64,000 bases of DNA from Proteus penneri (GCF_003144535.1 NZ_PHFJ01000013.1:1-64000), one strand, 5' to 3'. Shown: positions 49,280-60,782, counted from the stretch's first letter. Program-made: numbers and translations. The notes: generated by a model from the letters alone, not told the origin.

Positions 49280-50254
49280 TTATACAACACCCGCTTGTAA
49301 TAAATCATGCATATGTAAAACACCTAACAGGATATCACTATCTTGTTCTGTGACTAATAGCGAGGTGATATGTTTTGCTTGCATTAAATTTAGTGCTTCA
49401 ACGGCTAAACAATCAGGGCGAATACGAATACCGCCTTTTGTCATCACATCTGAGATTTTGGCATTGTTCAGATCTATCCCTAAGTCAAATATTCTCCGTA
49501 AATCACCGTCAGTAAAGATACCGTTGATCTGCATGCTATCATCGCAAATAACGGTCATACCTAATTTTTTACGGGTTATTTCGACAAGTGCTTCACGTAA
49601 AGTGGCATCTTTAGTGACACGTGGAATATCTTCCTCTTTATTCATTAAATCACTGACATGAAGGAGTAATTTACGGCCTAATGCACCACCAGGATGAGAA
49701 AGGGCAAAATCTTCAGCGGTAAAACCACGAGCACGTAAAAGAGCGATCGCTAGCGCATCCCCCATTACCAAGGTTGCTGTTGTACTGGTTGTTGGTGCAA
49801 GACCTAAAGGACAAGCTTCTTTAGGGACTTTGATACAAAGATGAATATCAGACGCTTTCCCCATTGTACTTTGAGGCGTGCGTGTCATACAAATCAGTGT
49901 TATCTGTTTACGTTTCAGTACCGGAATAAGTGCGAGGATCTCACTGGCTTCACCTGAGTTTGAAATCGCTAGAACGATATCTTTTTCTGTTACCATACCT
50001 AAGTCGCCATGGCTTGCTTCACCGGGGTGAACAAAAAAAGAAGGTGTTCCTGTGCTAGCGAATGTTGCGGCAATCTTATGTCCAATATGACCAGATTTAC
50101 CCATTCCCATGACAATAACTCGACCTTGGCAGTGAAAAATTTTTTCACAGGCAAGAGTGAAATCATCATTAATGTATTGTTCTAGTTCAGCTAATCCATC
50201 ACGTTCAATATGAAGAACCTTTTTTCCTGCTTGCTGAAAATCAAACTCGGTCAT
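49280..50254 (-). CDS. kdsD: D-arabinose 5-phosphate isomerase KdsD
   Basis: Interconverts ribulose-5-phosphate and arabinose-5-phosphate, the first committed step to Kdo. 324 residues with a SIS domain (GRVIVMGMGKSGHIGHKIAATFASTGTPSFFVHPGEASHGDLG, ISNSGEASEI), then two CBS domains (about 205-320). It lies between yrbG and kdsC as in E. coli. Confidence 0.96.
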   Translation of the reverse strand: MTEFDFQQAGKKVLHIERDGLAELEQYINDDFTLACEKIFHCQGRVIVMGMGKSGHIGHKIAATFASTGTPSFFVHPGEASHGDLGMVTEKDIVLAISNSGEASEILALIPVLKRKQITLICMTRTPQSTMGKASDIHLCIKVPKEACPLGLAPTTSTTATLVMGDALAIALLRARGFTAEDFALSHPGGALGRKLLLHVSDLMNKEEDIPRVTKDATLREALVEITRKKLGMTVICDDSMQINGIFTDGDLRRIFDLGIDLNNAKISDVMTKGGIRIRPDCLAVEALNLMQAKHITSLLVTEQDSDILLGVLHMHDLLQAGVV

Positions 50255-50272
50255 TTTTTTGTACCATTTATT

Positions 50273-51254
50273 TTAGGTTAAGAGAGAATGTGCGACGCAC
50301 AACACCGTAATATAAATAATAAAGCAAACTAATAAGAATATCCCTTTTCCGCGGTTGAGGCGTTGCTTTCGCCCTAATGAAAAGAGAGAAAACAGTAAAC
50401 TGGCCACACCAAGTACAGCAAAACTAAAATAAAAAGTGTTGATATTAAATGTGCTTGGTGAAAGTAATGCTGGCATTCCTAAAACAAATGTCAGGTTGAA
50501 AATATTAGCACCTATAATATTCCCTAAGGCTAATTCATTTTCACGTCTGAGTGCGGCCACGATAGTCGTTGCTAATTCAGGTAAACTTGTACCAATGGAT
50601 AGCAAGGTTAAACCAACAAAAAAGCCACTAAAATGATACTGTTGCATTAGAATAAAGACATTGTCTAATATCATTTGAGTTGCAACTGGAATAATCAGTA
50701 ACGCAATAACAACCCAAAAAAGGGCAACAGAATTACGGGGATTTGTCTGTAATTCAAAACGCGTTAAGGTTTCTAAAGGTAACACGTGGCGCTCTTGTGT
50801 TAGTGTTTTATGCATTGTTTTTATCATGAGAAAAATGGATGCAAAACCAATAAAAAAGAGCAGAGTGCCTTCTCTAAGCCCTAGCTCTCCGCTAGAAACA
50901 ATAATGCCAACGAGCATGATGACGATAATCATCAATGGAAGCTCTTTTTTTAGCACTGCGGACTGAATGCTCATGGGGTAAATCATTGCGCCAATACCCG
51001 CGATAAGGAGAAGATTGGTGAGTGTAGAGCCAATAGCTGTCCCGATAGCGATATCAGGTAAATTATGAACTGCGGCATCCGTTGAAATAAAAAGCTCAGG
51101 TAGTGAAGTCCCTGTACCAACAATTAAGATACCGATAACAGCGGGGGGGGATTTTTAACGATTGCGCAAAAACACTCGCACCATAAACTAATCGGTCTGA
51201 TGCATAAACGAGTAACATCAACCCAAGAATTAAAAGAGACAAAGTAATCAACAT
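50273..51254 (-). pseudogene. yrbG: Calcium/sodium antiporter YrbG, frameshifted in the deposited sequence
   Basis: CaCA-family exchanger of the inner membrane. The N-terminal part starts at 51254 (MLITLSLLILGLMLLVYASDRLVYGASVFAQSLKIPP) and loses frame in a run of eight G on the plus strand (51143-51150). With seven, the text continues AVIGILIVGTGTSLPELFI and joins the downstream frame, giving 326 residues against 325 in E. coli. The second alpha repeat (IGTSLPELATTIVAALRRENELALGNIIGANIFN) is intact. It is divergent from mlaF and upstream of kdsD, as in E. coli. Sequencing error is as likely as real inactivation. Confidence 0.87.
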
Positions 51255-51492
51255 GCCATCAGTTTTCCAACAATGAGCGAATAAAGAAAAAACCAATAAG
51301 ACAGGGCTGATAAAAAACATATTGTCAAAAGGTTTTGCTAATTAACCATATTTTGACTAGCCAAGCACGAAAAGTAAAATTAACCGTGCAATAAATTGCT
51401 AAATAGTGGTGATTTCTTTGTAACATAGTGAATGACCTGCCAAAATAGTGTAAAAATTCGTTTATGCAGACAGGCTTGAGGATGTTTTATTC

Positions 51493-52305
51493 ATGAACGC
51501 ACAATCTGACAATTTAATTGAAGTGCGCAATATGAACTTCACTCGCGGTAGCAGAAAGATCTTCTCTGAGATCAATCTTGTGGTACCGAGGGGAAAAGTG
51601 ACTGCAATTATGGGCCCTTCAGGGATTGGTAAAACAACCTTGTTACGCCTAATGGGAGGACAAATCCTTCCAGATAGTGGTGAAATTTGGTTTGATGGCG
51701 ACAATATTCCTGCGCTATCACGTTCTGCGTTGTATCAAGCAAGAAAGAAAATGAGTATGCTTTTTCAGTCCGGTGCCCTTTTTACCGACATGAATGTGTT
51801 TGAAAATGTAGCTTTTCCGCTAAGAGAGCATACAAATTTACCTGAAGCATTGATCCGTACAACGGTGATGATGAAACTTGAAGCCGTGGGGTTACGTGGG
51901 GCGGCAAACTTAATGCCTTCTGAATTATCAGGCGGTATGGCGAGAAGAGCCGCATTAGCAAGGGCTATTGCGCTTGATCCTGAACTGATTATGTTTGATG
52001 AACCTTTTGTTGGGCAAGATCCTATCACAATGGGGGTGCTTGTTAAGTTAATTGATGAGTTAAACCATGCGCTGGGTGTGACTTGTGTTGTGGTTTCCCA
52101 TGATGTACCCGAAGTGTTAAGTATCGCAGATTACGCCTATATTGTTGCGGAACAGAAAGTTATTGCTCAAGGTAGTGCACAAGAATTACAGGATAATCCA
52201 AATAGGCAAGTAAGACAGTTTTTAGATGGGATCGCTGATGGCCCTGTACCTTTCCGTTTTCCTGCGGGAGATTATCAGGACGACCTATTAGGACGAGGAA
52301 ATTAG
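51493..52305 (+). CDS. mlaF: Phospholipid ABC transporter ATP-binding protein MlaF
   Basis: ATPase of the MlaFEDB complex that maintains outer-membrane lipid asymmetry. 270 residues: Walker A GPSGIGKTTL, signature LSGGMARRAALARAI, Walker B LIMFDEPFVGQDP, H-loop VVSHDVPEV. First gene of mlaFEDCB; mlaE begins 3 bp after it. Confidence 0.97.
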   Translation: MNAQSDNLIEVRNMNFTRGSRKIFSEINLVVPRGKVTAIMGPSGIGKTTLLRLMGGQILPDSGEIWFDGDNIPALSRSALYQARKKMSMLFQSGALFTDMNVFENVAFPLREHTNLPEALIRTTVMMKLEAVGLRGAANLMPSELSGGMARRAALARAIALDPELIMFDEPFVGQDPITMGVLVKLIDELNHALGVTCVVVSHDVPEVLSIADYAYIVAEQKVIAQGSAQELQDNPNRQVRQFLDGIADGPVPFRFPAGDYQDDLLGRGN

Positions 52306-52308
52306 TAC

Positions 52309-53088
52309 GTGATAAATTTATTATCTCGCATTGGCACTAGAGCGTTGGCGATTTTTGCAACCTTCGGTAGAGCCGGCATTATGCTCTTTAGAGCATTAGT
52401 TGGTAAGCCTGAATTTCGTAAACAGTGGCCTCTTTTACTGAAGCAATTGTATAACGTTGGTGTTCAATCCTTATTAATTATCATGGTGTCTGGCCTATTT
52501 ATTGGCATGGTGTTGGGATTACAAGGCTATCTTGTTTTAACAACCTTTAGTGCTGAAGCTAGTCTAGGTATGATGGTCGCACTTTCATTGTTAAGAGAAT
52601 TAGGCCCAGTTGTCACGGCACTATTATTTGCGGGTCGTGCGGGTTCAGCCTTAACCGCTGAAATCGGTTTAATGAAAGCCACAGAGCAAATTTCTAGTTT
52701 AGAAATGATGGCTGTCGATCCTTTAAGACGTGTTGTTGCCCCCCGTTTTGGGGCTGGTCTTATTAGTATGCCATTGCTTTCACTTATTTTTGTTGCCATC
52801 GGTATTTGGGGTGGTGCCATTGTTGGTGTGGATTGGAAAGGGATCGATGAAGGCTTTTTCTGGGCATCGATGCAAGGTGCCGTTGAATGGCGACTTGATC
52901 TAGTGAATTGCTTTATTAAAAGTGTCGTTTTTGCCATCACCGTCACTTGGATAGCGCTTTTTAACGGGTATGACGCAATCCCAACATCAGAAGGGATTAG
53001 CAGAGCAACAACACGTACTGTTGTTCATTCTTCGTTAGCCGTATTGGGTTTAGATTTTGTGCTAACCGCACTGATGTTTGGGAACTAA
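52309..53088 (+). CDS. mlaE: Phospholipid ABC transporter permease MlaE
   Basis: Inner-membrane permease of the Mla complex. 259 residues, start GTG at 52309 three bases after mlaF, preceded by aggacgagg. The MlaE/YrbE motif [57 protein letters not shown] and the C-terminal helix block are typical. Confidence 0.97.
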   Translation: MINLLSRIGTRALAIFATFGRAGIMLFRALVGKPEFRKQWPLLLKQLYNVGVQSLLIIMVSGLFIGMVLGLQGYLVLTTFSAEASLGMMVALSLLRELGPVVTALLFAGRAGSALTAEIGLMKATEQISSLEMMAVDPLRRVVAPRFGAGLISMPLLSLIFVAIGIWGGAIVGVDWKGIDEGFFWASMQGAVEWRLDLVNCFIKSVVFAITVTWIALFNGYDAIPTSEGISRATTRTVVHSSLAVLGLDFVLTALMFGN

Positions 53089-53091
53089 GTC

Positions 53092-53628
53092 ATGCAAAGT
53101 AAAAAAATTGAAGTTTGGGTTGGTCTATTTGTTCTGATTGCGTTAGCCGCTGTGATTTTCTTATGCCTAAAAGTGGCTGATATTAAAGAAATGGGTAATC
53201 AACCCACTTATCGCGTTTATGCCAGCTTTGGTAATATTGGTGGGTTAAAAGAACGTTCCCCAGTTAAGATTGGTGGTGTGGTGATTGGTCGCGTTTCTTC
53301 TATCACCTTAAAAGAAGAAGATGAAGGGAACTATCGCCCAGAAGTTGCTCTCGATATTCTGAGCATTTATGACCATATTCCAGAAAGTAGCTCATTGTCT
53401 ATTCGTACATCTGGTTTATTAGGTGAGCAGTTCCTTGCATTGAATTTAGGCTTTTATGATGAAGCATTAGATTCTACTTTGTTAAAAGATGGGGGACGGA
53501 TCACAAATACCAATTCAGCAATGGTGTTGGAAGATCTTATTGGTCAATTCCTTTATAAAACGGGTGATGGTGATAATTCAGCAAAATCTGAATCTGAACC
53601 GACTGAAGAACATCCAGCATTACCTTAA
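53092..53628 (+). CDS. mlaD: Phospholipid-binding MCE protein MlaD
   Basis: Hexameric periplasmic ring anchored in the inner membrane. 178 residues: one N-terminal helix (about 7-27, IEVWVGLFVLIALAAVIFLCL), then the MCE domain (YRVYASFGNIGGLKERSPVKIGGVVIGRVSSITL) ending in the LGEQFLALNLG segment and a short acidic tail. It follows mlaE by 3 bp. Confidence 0.96.
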   Translation: MQSKKIEVWVGLFVLIALAAVIFLCLKVADIKEMGNQPTYRVYASFGNIGGLKERSPVKIGGVVIGRVSSITLKEEDEGNYRPEVALDILSIYDHIPESSSLSIRTSGLLGEQFLALNLGFYDEALDSTLLKDGGRITNTNSAMVLEDLIGQFLYKTGDGDNSAKSESEPTEEHPALP

Positions 53629-53724
53629 TCATTAATTTCTATACGATGCACTTATACATTTAGCTAGATTTAGCGTAATAAATGCATCGTATTATTGAAA
53701 CCCTATTTGAGGAGACGCGAACGT

Positions 53725-54354
53725 ATGTTTAAACGCTTATTGATGGTCGCACTATTAGTGATAACGCCTTTTGCAATGGCAGTAGACAAAACCAATCCTT
53801 ACGCATTAATGGAAGATGCAGCGCAAAAGACCTTTAGTAAATTAAAAAATGAACAGCCTGAAATTCGTAAAAATCCTGAAGTTTTACGCCAAATTGTTCA
53901 GCAAGAATTACTGCCTTATGTACATATTAAATATGCAGGGGCATTAGTGCTAGGGCCACATTATCGTAATGCAACACCAGCGCAACGTGATGCTTATTTC
54001 ACTGCATTTGAAGCATATCTTGCTCAAGTTTATGGCCAAGCATTAGCGATGTATGAAGGTCAAGAGTACCGTATTGAGCCTGCAAAACCGTTCGCAGATA
54101 AAACAAATCTCACTATTCGCGTTACTATTATCGATACAAATGGTCGCCCACCTGTTCGCCTCGATTTCCAATGGCGTAAAAACAGTAAGACAGGTGAATG
54201 GCAAGCTTATGATATGATTGCTGAAGGTGTCAGCATGATCACAACAAAACAGAATGAGTGGTCAGATATTTTAAATTCTAAAGGTGTTGATGGTTTAACA
54301 AAACAGTTAGAAATCAGTGCTAAAACACCAATCACTCTGGATGAGAAAAAATAA
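53725..54354 (+). CDS. mlaC: Periplasmic phospholipid-binding protein MlaC
   Basis: Soluble shuttle carrying phospholipids between MlaA-porin and MlaFEDB. From the ATG at 53725 ([22 protein letters not shown]) it is 209 residues with a Sec signal cut near AMA-V. The upstream frame to 53695 is rejected for lack of signal and family match. The MlaC fold block [45 protein letters not shown] is present. Confidence 0.95.
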   Translation: MFKRLLMVALLVITPFAMAVDKTNPYALMEDAAQKTFSKLKNEQPEIRKNPEVLRQIVQQELLPYVHIKYAGALVLGPHYRNATPAQRDAYFTAFEAYLAQVYGQALAMYEGQEYRIEPAKPFADKTNLTIRVTIIDTNGRPPVRLDFQWRKNSKTGEWQAYDMIAEGVSMITTKQNEWSDILNSKGVDGLTKQLEISAKTPITLDEKK

Positions 54355-54355
54355 C

Positions 54356-54649
54356 ATGTCAGCTTCGTTAAATTGGGAAAAAAAAGAGGATGTCCTCTAT
54401 TTCCAAGGAACGCTAGATCGTGAAACGTTATTGTCTGTTTGGCAACAACGTAAAGCATTATTAGCTGATATTAATATCATTGATATTTCTGCTTTAGGGC
54501 ATATTGATTCAACAGGATTGGCACTTTTTGTTCATTTAAAAGCAGAAATGGAAGAGCGAAATCGTCAATTTATTATTCAAGGTGTAAGTGAGCGTTTTCA
54601 AACCTTAATTACACTCTATGATCTTGATGAAATTATGAATATTGCCTAA
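54356..54649 (+). CDS. mlaB: Phospholipid ABC transporter STAS protein MlaB
   Basis: Cytoplasmic STAS-domain subunit that stabilises MlaF. From the ATG at 54356 (MSASLNWEKKEDVLYFQGTL), one base after the mlaC stop, it is 97 residues, the E. coli length. The STAS core IDISALGHIDSTGLALFVHLKAEM is clear. Confidence 0.95.
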   Translation: MSASLNWEKKEDVLYFQGTLDRETLLSVWQQRKALLADINIIDISALGHIDSTGLALFVHLKAEMEERNRQFIIQGVSERFQTLITLYDLDEIMNIA

Positions 54650-54673
54650 CACAGATTTTGAGTAACGGTATTA

Positions 54674-54715
54674 AAAAGCCCCCTTCGTGATACTTTTATC
54701 ATTAAGGGGGTTTTT
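54674..54715 (+). terminator. Terminator of mlaFEDCB
   Basis: A compound hairpin: outer stem aaaa-ccccctt / aaggggg-tttt enclosing an inner tgata / tatca stem, ending in tttttt. Confidence 0.85.
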
Positions 54716-54789
54716 GATGGTTTAAGAGTAGGGCGGATTCCATTAGGATAGACGACTGATTATTATTTTAACGTTGAGATTAAGCAATT

Positions 54790-55044
54790 ATGGATACAAA
54801 TGAAATCAAACAAGTATTAATGGACAGCCTGTCTTTAGATGAAGTCATCGTCAATGGTGATGGTAGTCATTTTCAAGTTGTCGTTGTCGGCGCAATGTTT
54901 GAGGGAATGAGCAGAGTCAAACAACAACAAACCATTTATGCCCCTTTGATGGAATATATTGCAGATAACCGTATTCACGCTTTGTCTATTAAAGCCTACA
55001 CACCTGAAGAGTGGAAGAGGGATCGTAAACTTAACGGGCTTTGA
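54790..55044 (+). CDS. ibaG: BolA-family protein IbaG (YrbA)
   Basis: Acid-responsive BolA homologue that binds [2Fe-2S] clusters together with Grx4-type glutaredoxins. 84 residues with the BolA helix-turn region [34 protein letters not shown] and the conserved His (HFQ). It precedes murA by 48 bp as in E. coli. Confidence 0.95.
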   Translation: MDTNEIKQVLMDSLSLDEVIVNGDGSHFQVVVVGAMFEGMSRVKQQQTIYAPLMEYIADNRIHALSIKAYTPEEWKRDRKLNGL

Positions 55045-56355
<1,311 letters not shown>

Positions 56356-56385
56356 TCTATTTTAGTTACCCTTTTTAGCGATTTA

Positions 56386-56420
56386 AAACCATAGCGCATT
56401 GTTGTGCTGTGGTTTTTTTT
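56386..56420 (+). terminator. Terminator of murA
   Basis: aaaccatagc pairs with gctgtggttt (one G-T) around a 10-base loop, followed by eight T. Confidence 0.85.
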
Positions 56421-56531
56421 GCGCATTATTTCAATAGAATAGGATAATTCATAAGGCATTTCTTTCGTGGCAAGATACAGTAAGAAAAATAGACCTGTTT
56501 TAGAAAAATTTCTATGAGCTAAAAGGAAGAA

Positions 56532-57599
56532 ATGAATATGCAGGTAACAAGGAAACAAGAGCGCCTAGTTCGTCAAGCACTGGATGAATGGCAACAATCT
56601 GGTGAGATTTCAGAACAACAACATCGGCAGTTAGGAAGTACATTGCACCGAATTCCTTTTGATTGGAAACGGCTGAGTCGTTATGCATTCTGGATAGCGA
56701 TGGTGTGTTTGATTATTGCAGCTGGTAGCATTTTTAGTGATAGTGCATTAATTTATTATCTCATTGAAATTTTTAGTGTTTCTGAAATTATGCGTGTGGT
56801 ATCTCCTGCACTTATTGCTTCAGCACTCTATTTTTGGGGATTTAAACGTCAGCGAAGAGAAACACAGTGGCATTACAGTACTGAGTTTATTCTCTTTTTA
56901 GGTGTGATGTTTACCGCTATTTTTCTTTGGCAACTAGGAGAGTTACTGGATACCGGTAGTGGTCATATTGCTCCTCTCTTTCTAATTGGTTGTGTCATTT
57001 ATGGTGCAATTGGATTTATCAGTCGCTCTTCGTTGGTGTGGTTATTCTTCTTATTGATGTTAGGAAATTGGTTTGGTGCTGAAACAGGATATGTCTCTGG
57101 TTGGGGCGCTTATTGGTTAGGAATGAACTATCCTATCCGCTTTGTTTTCTTTGGCGCGGTATTATTAGCAGGTTGTTATTTTCTACAAAATGTATTGGTA
57201 CAGCGCCGTTTATTTACCATGACAAAAATAATGGGGCTCACTTATCTGTTTATTGCGTTATGGATAATGTCTATTTTCGGCAATTACGATCCTGATACAT
57301 GGTATTACACATCAAGTATAAAATTGTTACCTTGGGCACTGTTATTTGTTGTTGTTTCAGTTATCTGTATTTATATTAGCCTGAAAACAGATGACGGTAT
57401 GTTAAGAGGATTCGGTCTAACATTCCTTGGTATTAACCTTTATACCCGATTCTTTGAATATTTCTGGGATAGTTTACATAGTGCGATTTTCTTCTTTATT
57501 TTGGCTATTTCACTGATTTTAATTGGACGGAAAGCCGAAAAAATTTGGCATGCTGTTGAACATAATGCACTCGCGAGTAAACCGAATAAAAATGAATAA
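56532..57599 (+). CDS. DUF2157 domain membrane protein
   Basis: 355-residue protein with a soluble N-terminal helical segment (about 1-45, VTRKQERLVRQALDEWQQSGEISEQQHRQL) typical of DUF2157, followed by about nine to ten membrane helices. Function unknown. It is preceded by an aagga site and lies between murA and a small CPCC protein, replacing what in E. coli is an unrelated set of genes. The upstream 175 bp hold the murA terminator and its own promoter. Confidence 0.82.
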   Translation: MNMQVTRKQERLVRQALDEWQQSGEISEQQHRQLGSTLHRIPFDWKRLSRYAFWIAMVCLIIAAGSIFSDSALIYYLIEIFSVSEIMRVVSPALIASALYFWGFKRQRRETQWHYSTEFILFLGVMFTAIFLWQLGELLDTGSGHIAPLFLIGCVIYGAIGFISRSSLVWLFFLLMLGNWFGAETGYVSGWGAYWLGMNYPIRFVFFGAVLLAGCYFLQNVLVQRRLFTMTKIMGLTYLFIALWIMSIFGNYDPDTWYYTSSIKLLPWALLFVVVSVICIYISLKTDDGMLRGFGLTFLGINLYTRFFEYFWDSLHSAIFFFILAISLILIGRKAEKIWHAVEHNALASKPNKNE

Positions 57600-57636
57600 A
57601 ATCTCGCTTTATTCGTTATTGTTGTAGGAGATTACT

Positions 57637-57885
57637 TTGATAGAGAAACGCAGTTGTCACCTTCCACTCGAAGTGAGTTGTGTCGCTTGTCATTATTTTG
57701 TCTTTAAAGACAAAGATGAGGCATTTTTTGAGATCTGTCCGGTTTGTGGCTGGCAAAATGATGGTACTAAAGAAGGACAATATAGTGGTTGTAATCACAG
57801 TACATTAGAGGACTATCGCAATACCGAAACCTTTAAAGAAAGTTGCTTACAAAGTGCGACGTTTTATATGAAATCTCCTTATTAA
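57637..57885 (+). CDS. Cysteine-rich CPCC-family zinc-ribbon protein
   Basis: 82 residues starting at TTG 57637, supported by aggag 7 bp upstream; no ATG fits. Two cysteine pairs, Cys15-x-x-Cys18 and Cys34-Pro-Val-Cys37-Gly-Trp-Gln-Asn-Asp, form a likely zinc ribbon. The CPVCGWQNDGTKEGQYSGCNHSTLEDYR segment is typical of CPCC proteins, where the motif is often found beside polymorphic toxin systems or as orphans. Function unknown. It starts 37 bp after the DUF2157 gene, so they may be cotranscribed. Confidence 0.78.
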   Translation: MIEKRSCHLPLEVSCVACHYFVFKDKDEAFFEICPVCGWQNDGTKEGQYSGCNHSTLEDYRNTETFKESCLQSATFYMKSPY

Positions 57886-57915
57886 CCAATAATTAAGAAG
57901 ATTTTTTGTTAGTTA

Positions 57916-58983
57916 TTATTCTGGCTGGTATTCAGAAATAGTCACATTAACATTAAGTTCATTACCCTCACGTAATAACGTAACGGGTAATACTGTGCCG
58001 GGGCGAGTCTCTGCAATGTAATCCATCATTTCCATTGCGGAAGTTGCTGGTGCATGATTAATGCTAAGGATGATATCACCAGTTTTTATTCCTGCTTTAT
58101 CCGCTGGACCATTTGGTGTGATCCTAAAAATTCGCAATCCTTGAATTTGCTTAATATCTGTATTTGATGAGCGAATTCTTGGTAATTCTTTTGCTGTGAT
58201 ACCAATAAAACCACGGATAACACGACCATCACGAATTAGTTTATTCATAATTTTAACTGCAAGTTCTGTCGGGATAGCGAAGCCTAATCCTTCTGCTGTA
58301 GGGCGGTATCCGTTATAGGTCCCTGAATCAAATGTCATAGTATTAATACCGACTAGTTCACCTTCGGTATTAATTAGTGCGCCGCCAGAGTTACCTTCAT
58401 TGATTGAGGCATCCGTTTGCAGGAAATTTTGGTAACGGGTTGGACTTAATCCAACACGTCCTGTAGCACTGATGATCCCTTGTGTAATAGTTTGCCCAAT
58501 ATTAAATGGATTACCGATAGCGAGTACGACATCACCAACATGAGAAATTCGTTTAGTATTAATCGGGATTGTAGGGAGTTTATCGGCATCAATTTTTAAT
58601 ACCGCAAGATCGGTTAAAGGATCCGATCCAACAAGTAAACCTTCATAAAGATCACCATTTTGGAGGGCGATAAGGATCTGATCAGCATTATTAATAACAT
58701 GCTGATTCGTCAGAATATAACCACGACCATCCATAATGACGCCAGCACCTAAAGATGTTAGCTCACGCCCTTCTTGAGAAAAGCTCCCCATGGTACTGCT
58801 ATAAACATTAACAACAGCAGGGGCTGCTCGTCGCACCGCAGTATTATAGCTAAAAGGCGCATTGAGAAAATCGCCATTAAGTAGGCGTTCAATAAAAATA
58901 GGGCGAATTGAAGGAACTGCAATCAAAAGAATTGCTGCTGTGAGAAGACCAATTAGAGTTGATCGCAGTAACTTAGTTAACAT
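57916..58983 (-). CDS. degS: Outer-membrane stress sensor protease DegS
   Basis: Inner-membrane-anchored serine protease that senses misfolded porins through its PDZ domain and cuts RseA to release sigma-E. From the ATG at 58983 (MLTKLLRSTLIGLLTAAILLIA) it is 355 residues, the E. coli length; the 23 upstream codons are rejected. It has one N-terminal helix, the triad His95 (TNQHV), Asp125 (LTDLAVL) and Ser199 (NEGNSGG), and a single C-terminal PDZ domain (about 255-345). Downstream of degQ on the same strand, with a terminator between. Confidence 0.96.
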   Translation of the reverse strand: MLTKLLRSTLIGLLTAAILLIAVPSIRPIFIERLLNGDFLNAPFSYNTAVRRAAPAVVNVYSSTMGSFSQEGRELTSLGAGVIMDGRGYILTNQHVINNADQILIALQNGDLYEGLLVGSDPLTDLAVLKIDADKLPTIPINTKRISHVGDVVLAIGNPFNIGQTITQGIISATGRVGLSPTRYQNFLQTDASINEGNSGGALINTEGELVGINTMTFDSGTYNGYRPTAEGLGFAIPTELAVKIMNKLIRDGRVIRGFIGITAKELPRIRSSNTDIKQIQGLRIFRITPNGPADKAGIKTGDIILSINHAPATSAMEMMDYIAETRPGTVLPVTLLREGNELNVNVTISEYQPE

Positions 58984-59118
58984 AAAAATCCTATATTTAT
59001 GTCTGACTGTGAAATTATTCGCGTAGGAGCAGTGAGAATAACATAGTTTCACTTATGAAAGCATCGCTCAGCGCATAAAATCCCCTTTTAAGCCAATGAC
59101 TCTTATCAAAAATAGCTA

Positions 59119-59151
59119 TAAAAAAAGCCCTATAATGGAAATTATAGGGCT
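59119..59151 (-). terminator. Terminator of degQ
   Basis: An 11-bp perfect stem agccctataat / attatagggct with a 4-base loop, 39 bp beyond the degQ stop and followed by T7 on the minus strand. It implies that degS is transcribed mostly from its own promoter. Confidence 0.88.
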
Positions 59152-59190
59152 AAGGAAATCAATAAATTAGATAGTTTTAAAGCTTACTTC

Positions 59191-60582
59191 TTAGCGCGGT
59201 GCATTACGTAATAGCAGATAAATTTCTTCATTACCACGTTGAATATTCAGTGCAAGAACAGGCGGTTTAGCATCAATGGCTTTGCGTAAGTCGCCTAGTG
59301 ATGTAATTGGTGTATTATTGATGCCAATAATAAGATCGCCTTTCTGTAAACCAAATGCGGCTGCTGCAGAATCTTTTTCTACCGAATCGACAGCAACAGC
59401 TTTCACTTGTTTATTCACATAGTTACTTAATGTGGCACCTTGTAGTGCAGGAGAGAAGTTATCTGCTCGTGTTGCATCAGCGGATTGTTTCTCTAATGTC
59501 ACTTTAACATCCATTGGTTTACCTTGACGGATTAAGCCAATCAGAATTTCTTTACCCGGAGGTGTTGTACCCACTTTAGCTCTTAACTCAGCAAAGCTAT
59601 TGATTCGTTTACCATCAACTGAAATTAAAACGTCACCCGGTTTAATGCCTGCTTTTGAGGCGGATGAATCAGGTAAAACTTCGCTGACAAAAGCACCGCG
59701 TTGTGCATCAATATTAAAGGATTTCGCCAGATCAGAATTCATTTCTGTACCACGAATACCTAAGATGCCACGTTTAACTTCACCATGAGAAATCAGTTGT
59801 TGGCTAAGATCACGCGCCATATTACTTGGGATGGCGAAGCCGATACCGATGTTGCCACCACCCGGAGCTAAAATAGCGGTGTTAATTCCGATTAACTCAC
59901 CATTTAAGTTCACGAGCGCACCACCAGAGTTACCACGGTTAATAGATGCATCGGTTTGGATAAAGTTCTCTAAACCTTCCAGATTTAAACCGCTACGGCC
60001 TAATGCGGAGATAATGCCAGACGTTGCTGTTTGGCCTAAACCAAATGGGTTACCCACTGCAACTGCAAAGTCACCAACACGTAGCTGGTCCGAGTCTGCC
60101 ATTTTAATTGCAGTTAAATTAGTTGGTTTTTCAATTTGCAGTAATGCGATATCTGTTTGTGGATCGCTACCAATTAATTTTGCATTAAATTCACGCCCAT
60201 CATTAATTTGTAGTTGGATTTTATCTGCACCATCAACAACGTGGTTGTTTGTTAATACGTAGCCTTTTTGTGCATCAATAATGACACCAGAACCTAAGCC
60301 TTCAAAAGGGCGAATACTTTGTTGTTGTGATGGAAAATTTGGACCAAAGAAGAATTTGAACTCTTCAGGGACTTGCTGGCTTTGCACTCGTGTTCCTGAA
60401 ACGTGCACACTGACAACAGCAGGTAACACTTTTTCTAACATTGGTGCAAGGCTTGGTAGCTGTTCACCTGATGGCATAACTGCAGGCAACGCGGCCATAC
60501 TGGTTGCTGGAATAGTAGAGAGTGAAAGTCCGATACTCATTGCTAATGCACTAAGTAATAATTTTCTTTTTTTAGTCAACAT
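59191..60582 (-). CDS. degQ: Periplasmic serine endoprotease DegQ
   Basis: Periplasmic HtrA-family protease and chaperone. 463 residues: signal peptide cut near SMA-A, triad His114 (TNNHVVDG), Asp144 (QTDIALL) and Ser219 (NRGNSGG), and two PDZ domains (about 265-355 and 375-460). The LA loop before the His is short (PEEFKFFFGPNFPSQQQSIRPF), which, with the position between zapG and degS, makes it DegQ rather than DegP. DegP itself may be elsewhere. Confidence 0.93.
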   Translation of the reverse strand: MLTKKRKLLLSALAMSIGLSLSTIPATSMAALPAVMPSGEQLPSLAPMLEKVLPAVVSVHVSGTRVQSQQVPEEFKFFFGPNFPSQQQSIRPFEGLGSGVIIDAQKGYVLTNNHVVDGADKIQLQINDGREFNAKLIGSDPQTDIALLQIEKPTNLTAIKMADSDQLRVGDFAVAVGNPFGLGQTATSGIISALGRSGLNLEGLENFIQTDASINRGNSGGALVNLNGELIGINTAILAPGGGNIGIGFAIPSNMARDLSQQLISHGEVKRGILGIRGTEMNSDLAKSFNIDAQRGAFVSEVLPDSSASKAGIKPGDVLISVDGKRINSFAELRAKVGTTPPGKEILIGLIRQGKPMDVKVTLEKQSADATRADNFSPALQGATLSNYVNKQVKAVAVDSVEKDSAAAAFGLQKGDLIIGINNTPITSLGDLRKAIDAKPPVLALNIQRGNEEIYLLLRNAPR

Positions 60583-60782
60583 GAATTAGAGTCTCTTGAT
60601 ACAGTTATCAAAATAAAAGTTGTTGCTCAAAATGAGCACGATGTCACTAAGACCTGTACTGACAGAGGAAAGTTCATTAAGACATGATGTGCTTTTCTTC
60701 CTTTTACACGGATTTACAAGACAAAAGCTATCTTTAAAACCATAGCAAATAATTGTCATTTTGTGATGTTTATTAGAAAGAA

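Noticed and set aside
59831-60262. 143-codon plus-strand frame opposite degQ
   Set aside because: Shadow of a well-conserved protease gene; proline/serine-rich reverse-frame composition.
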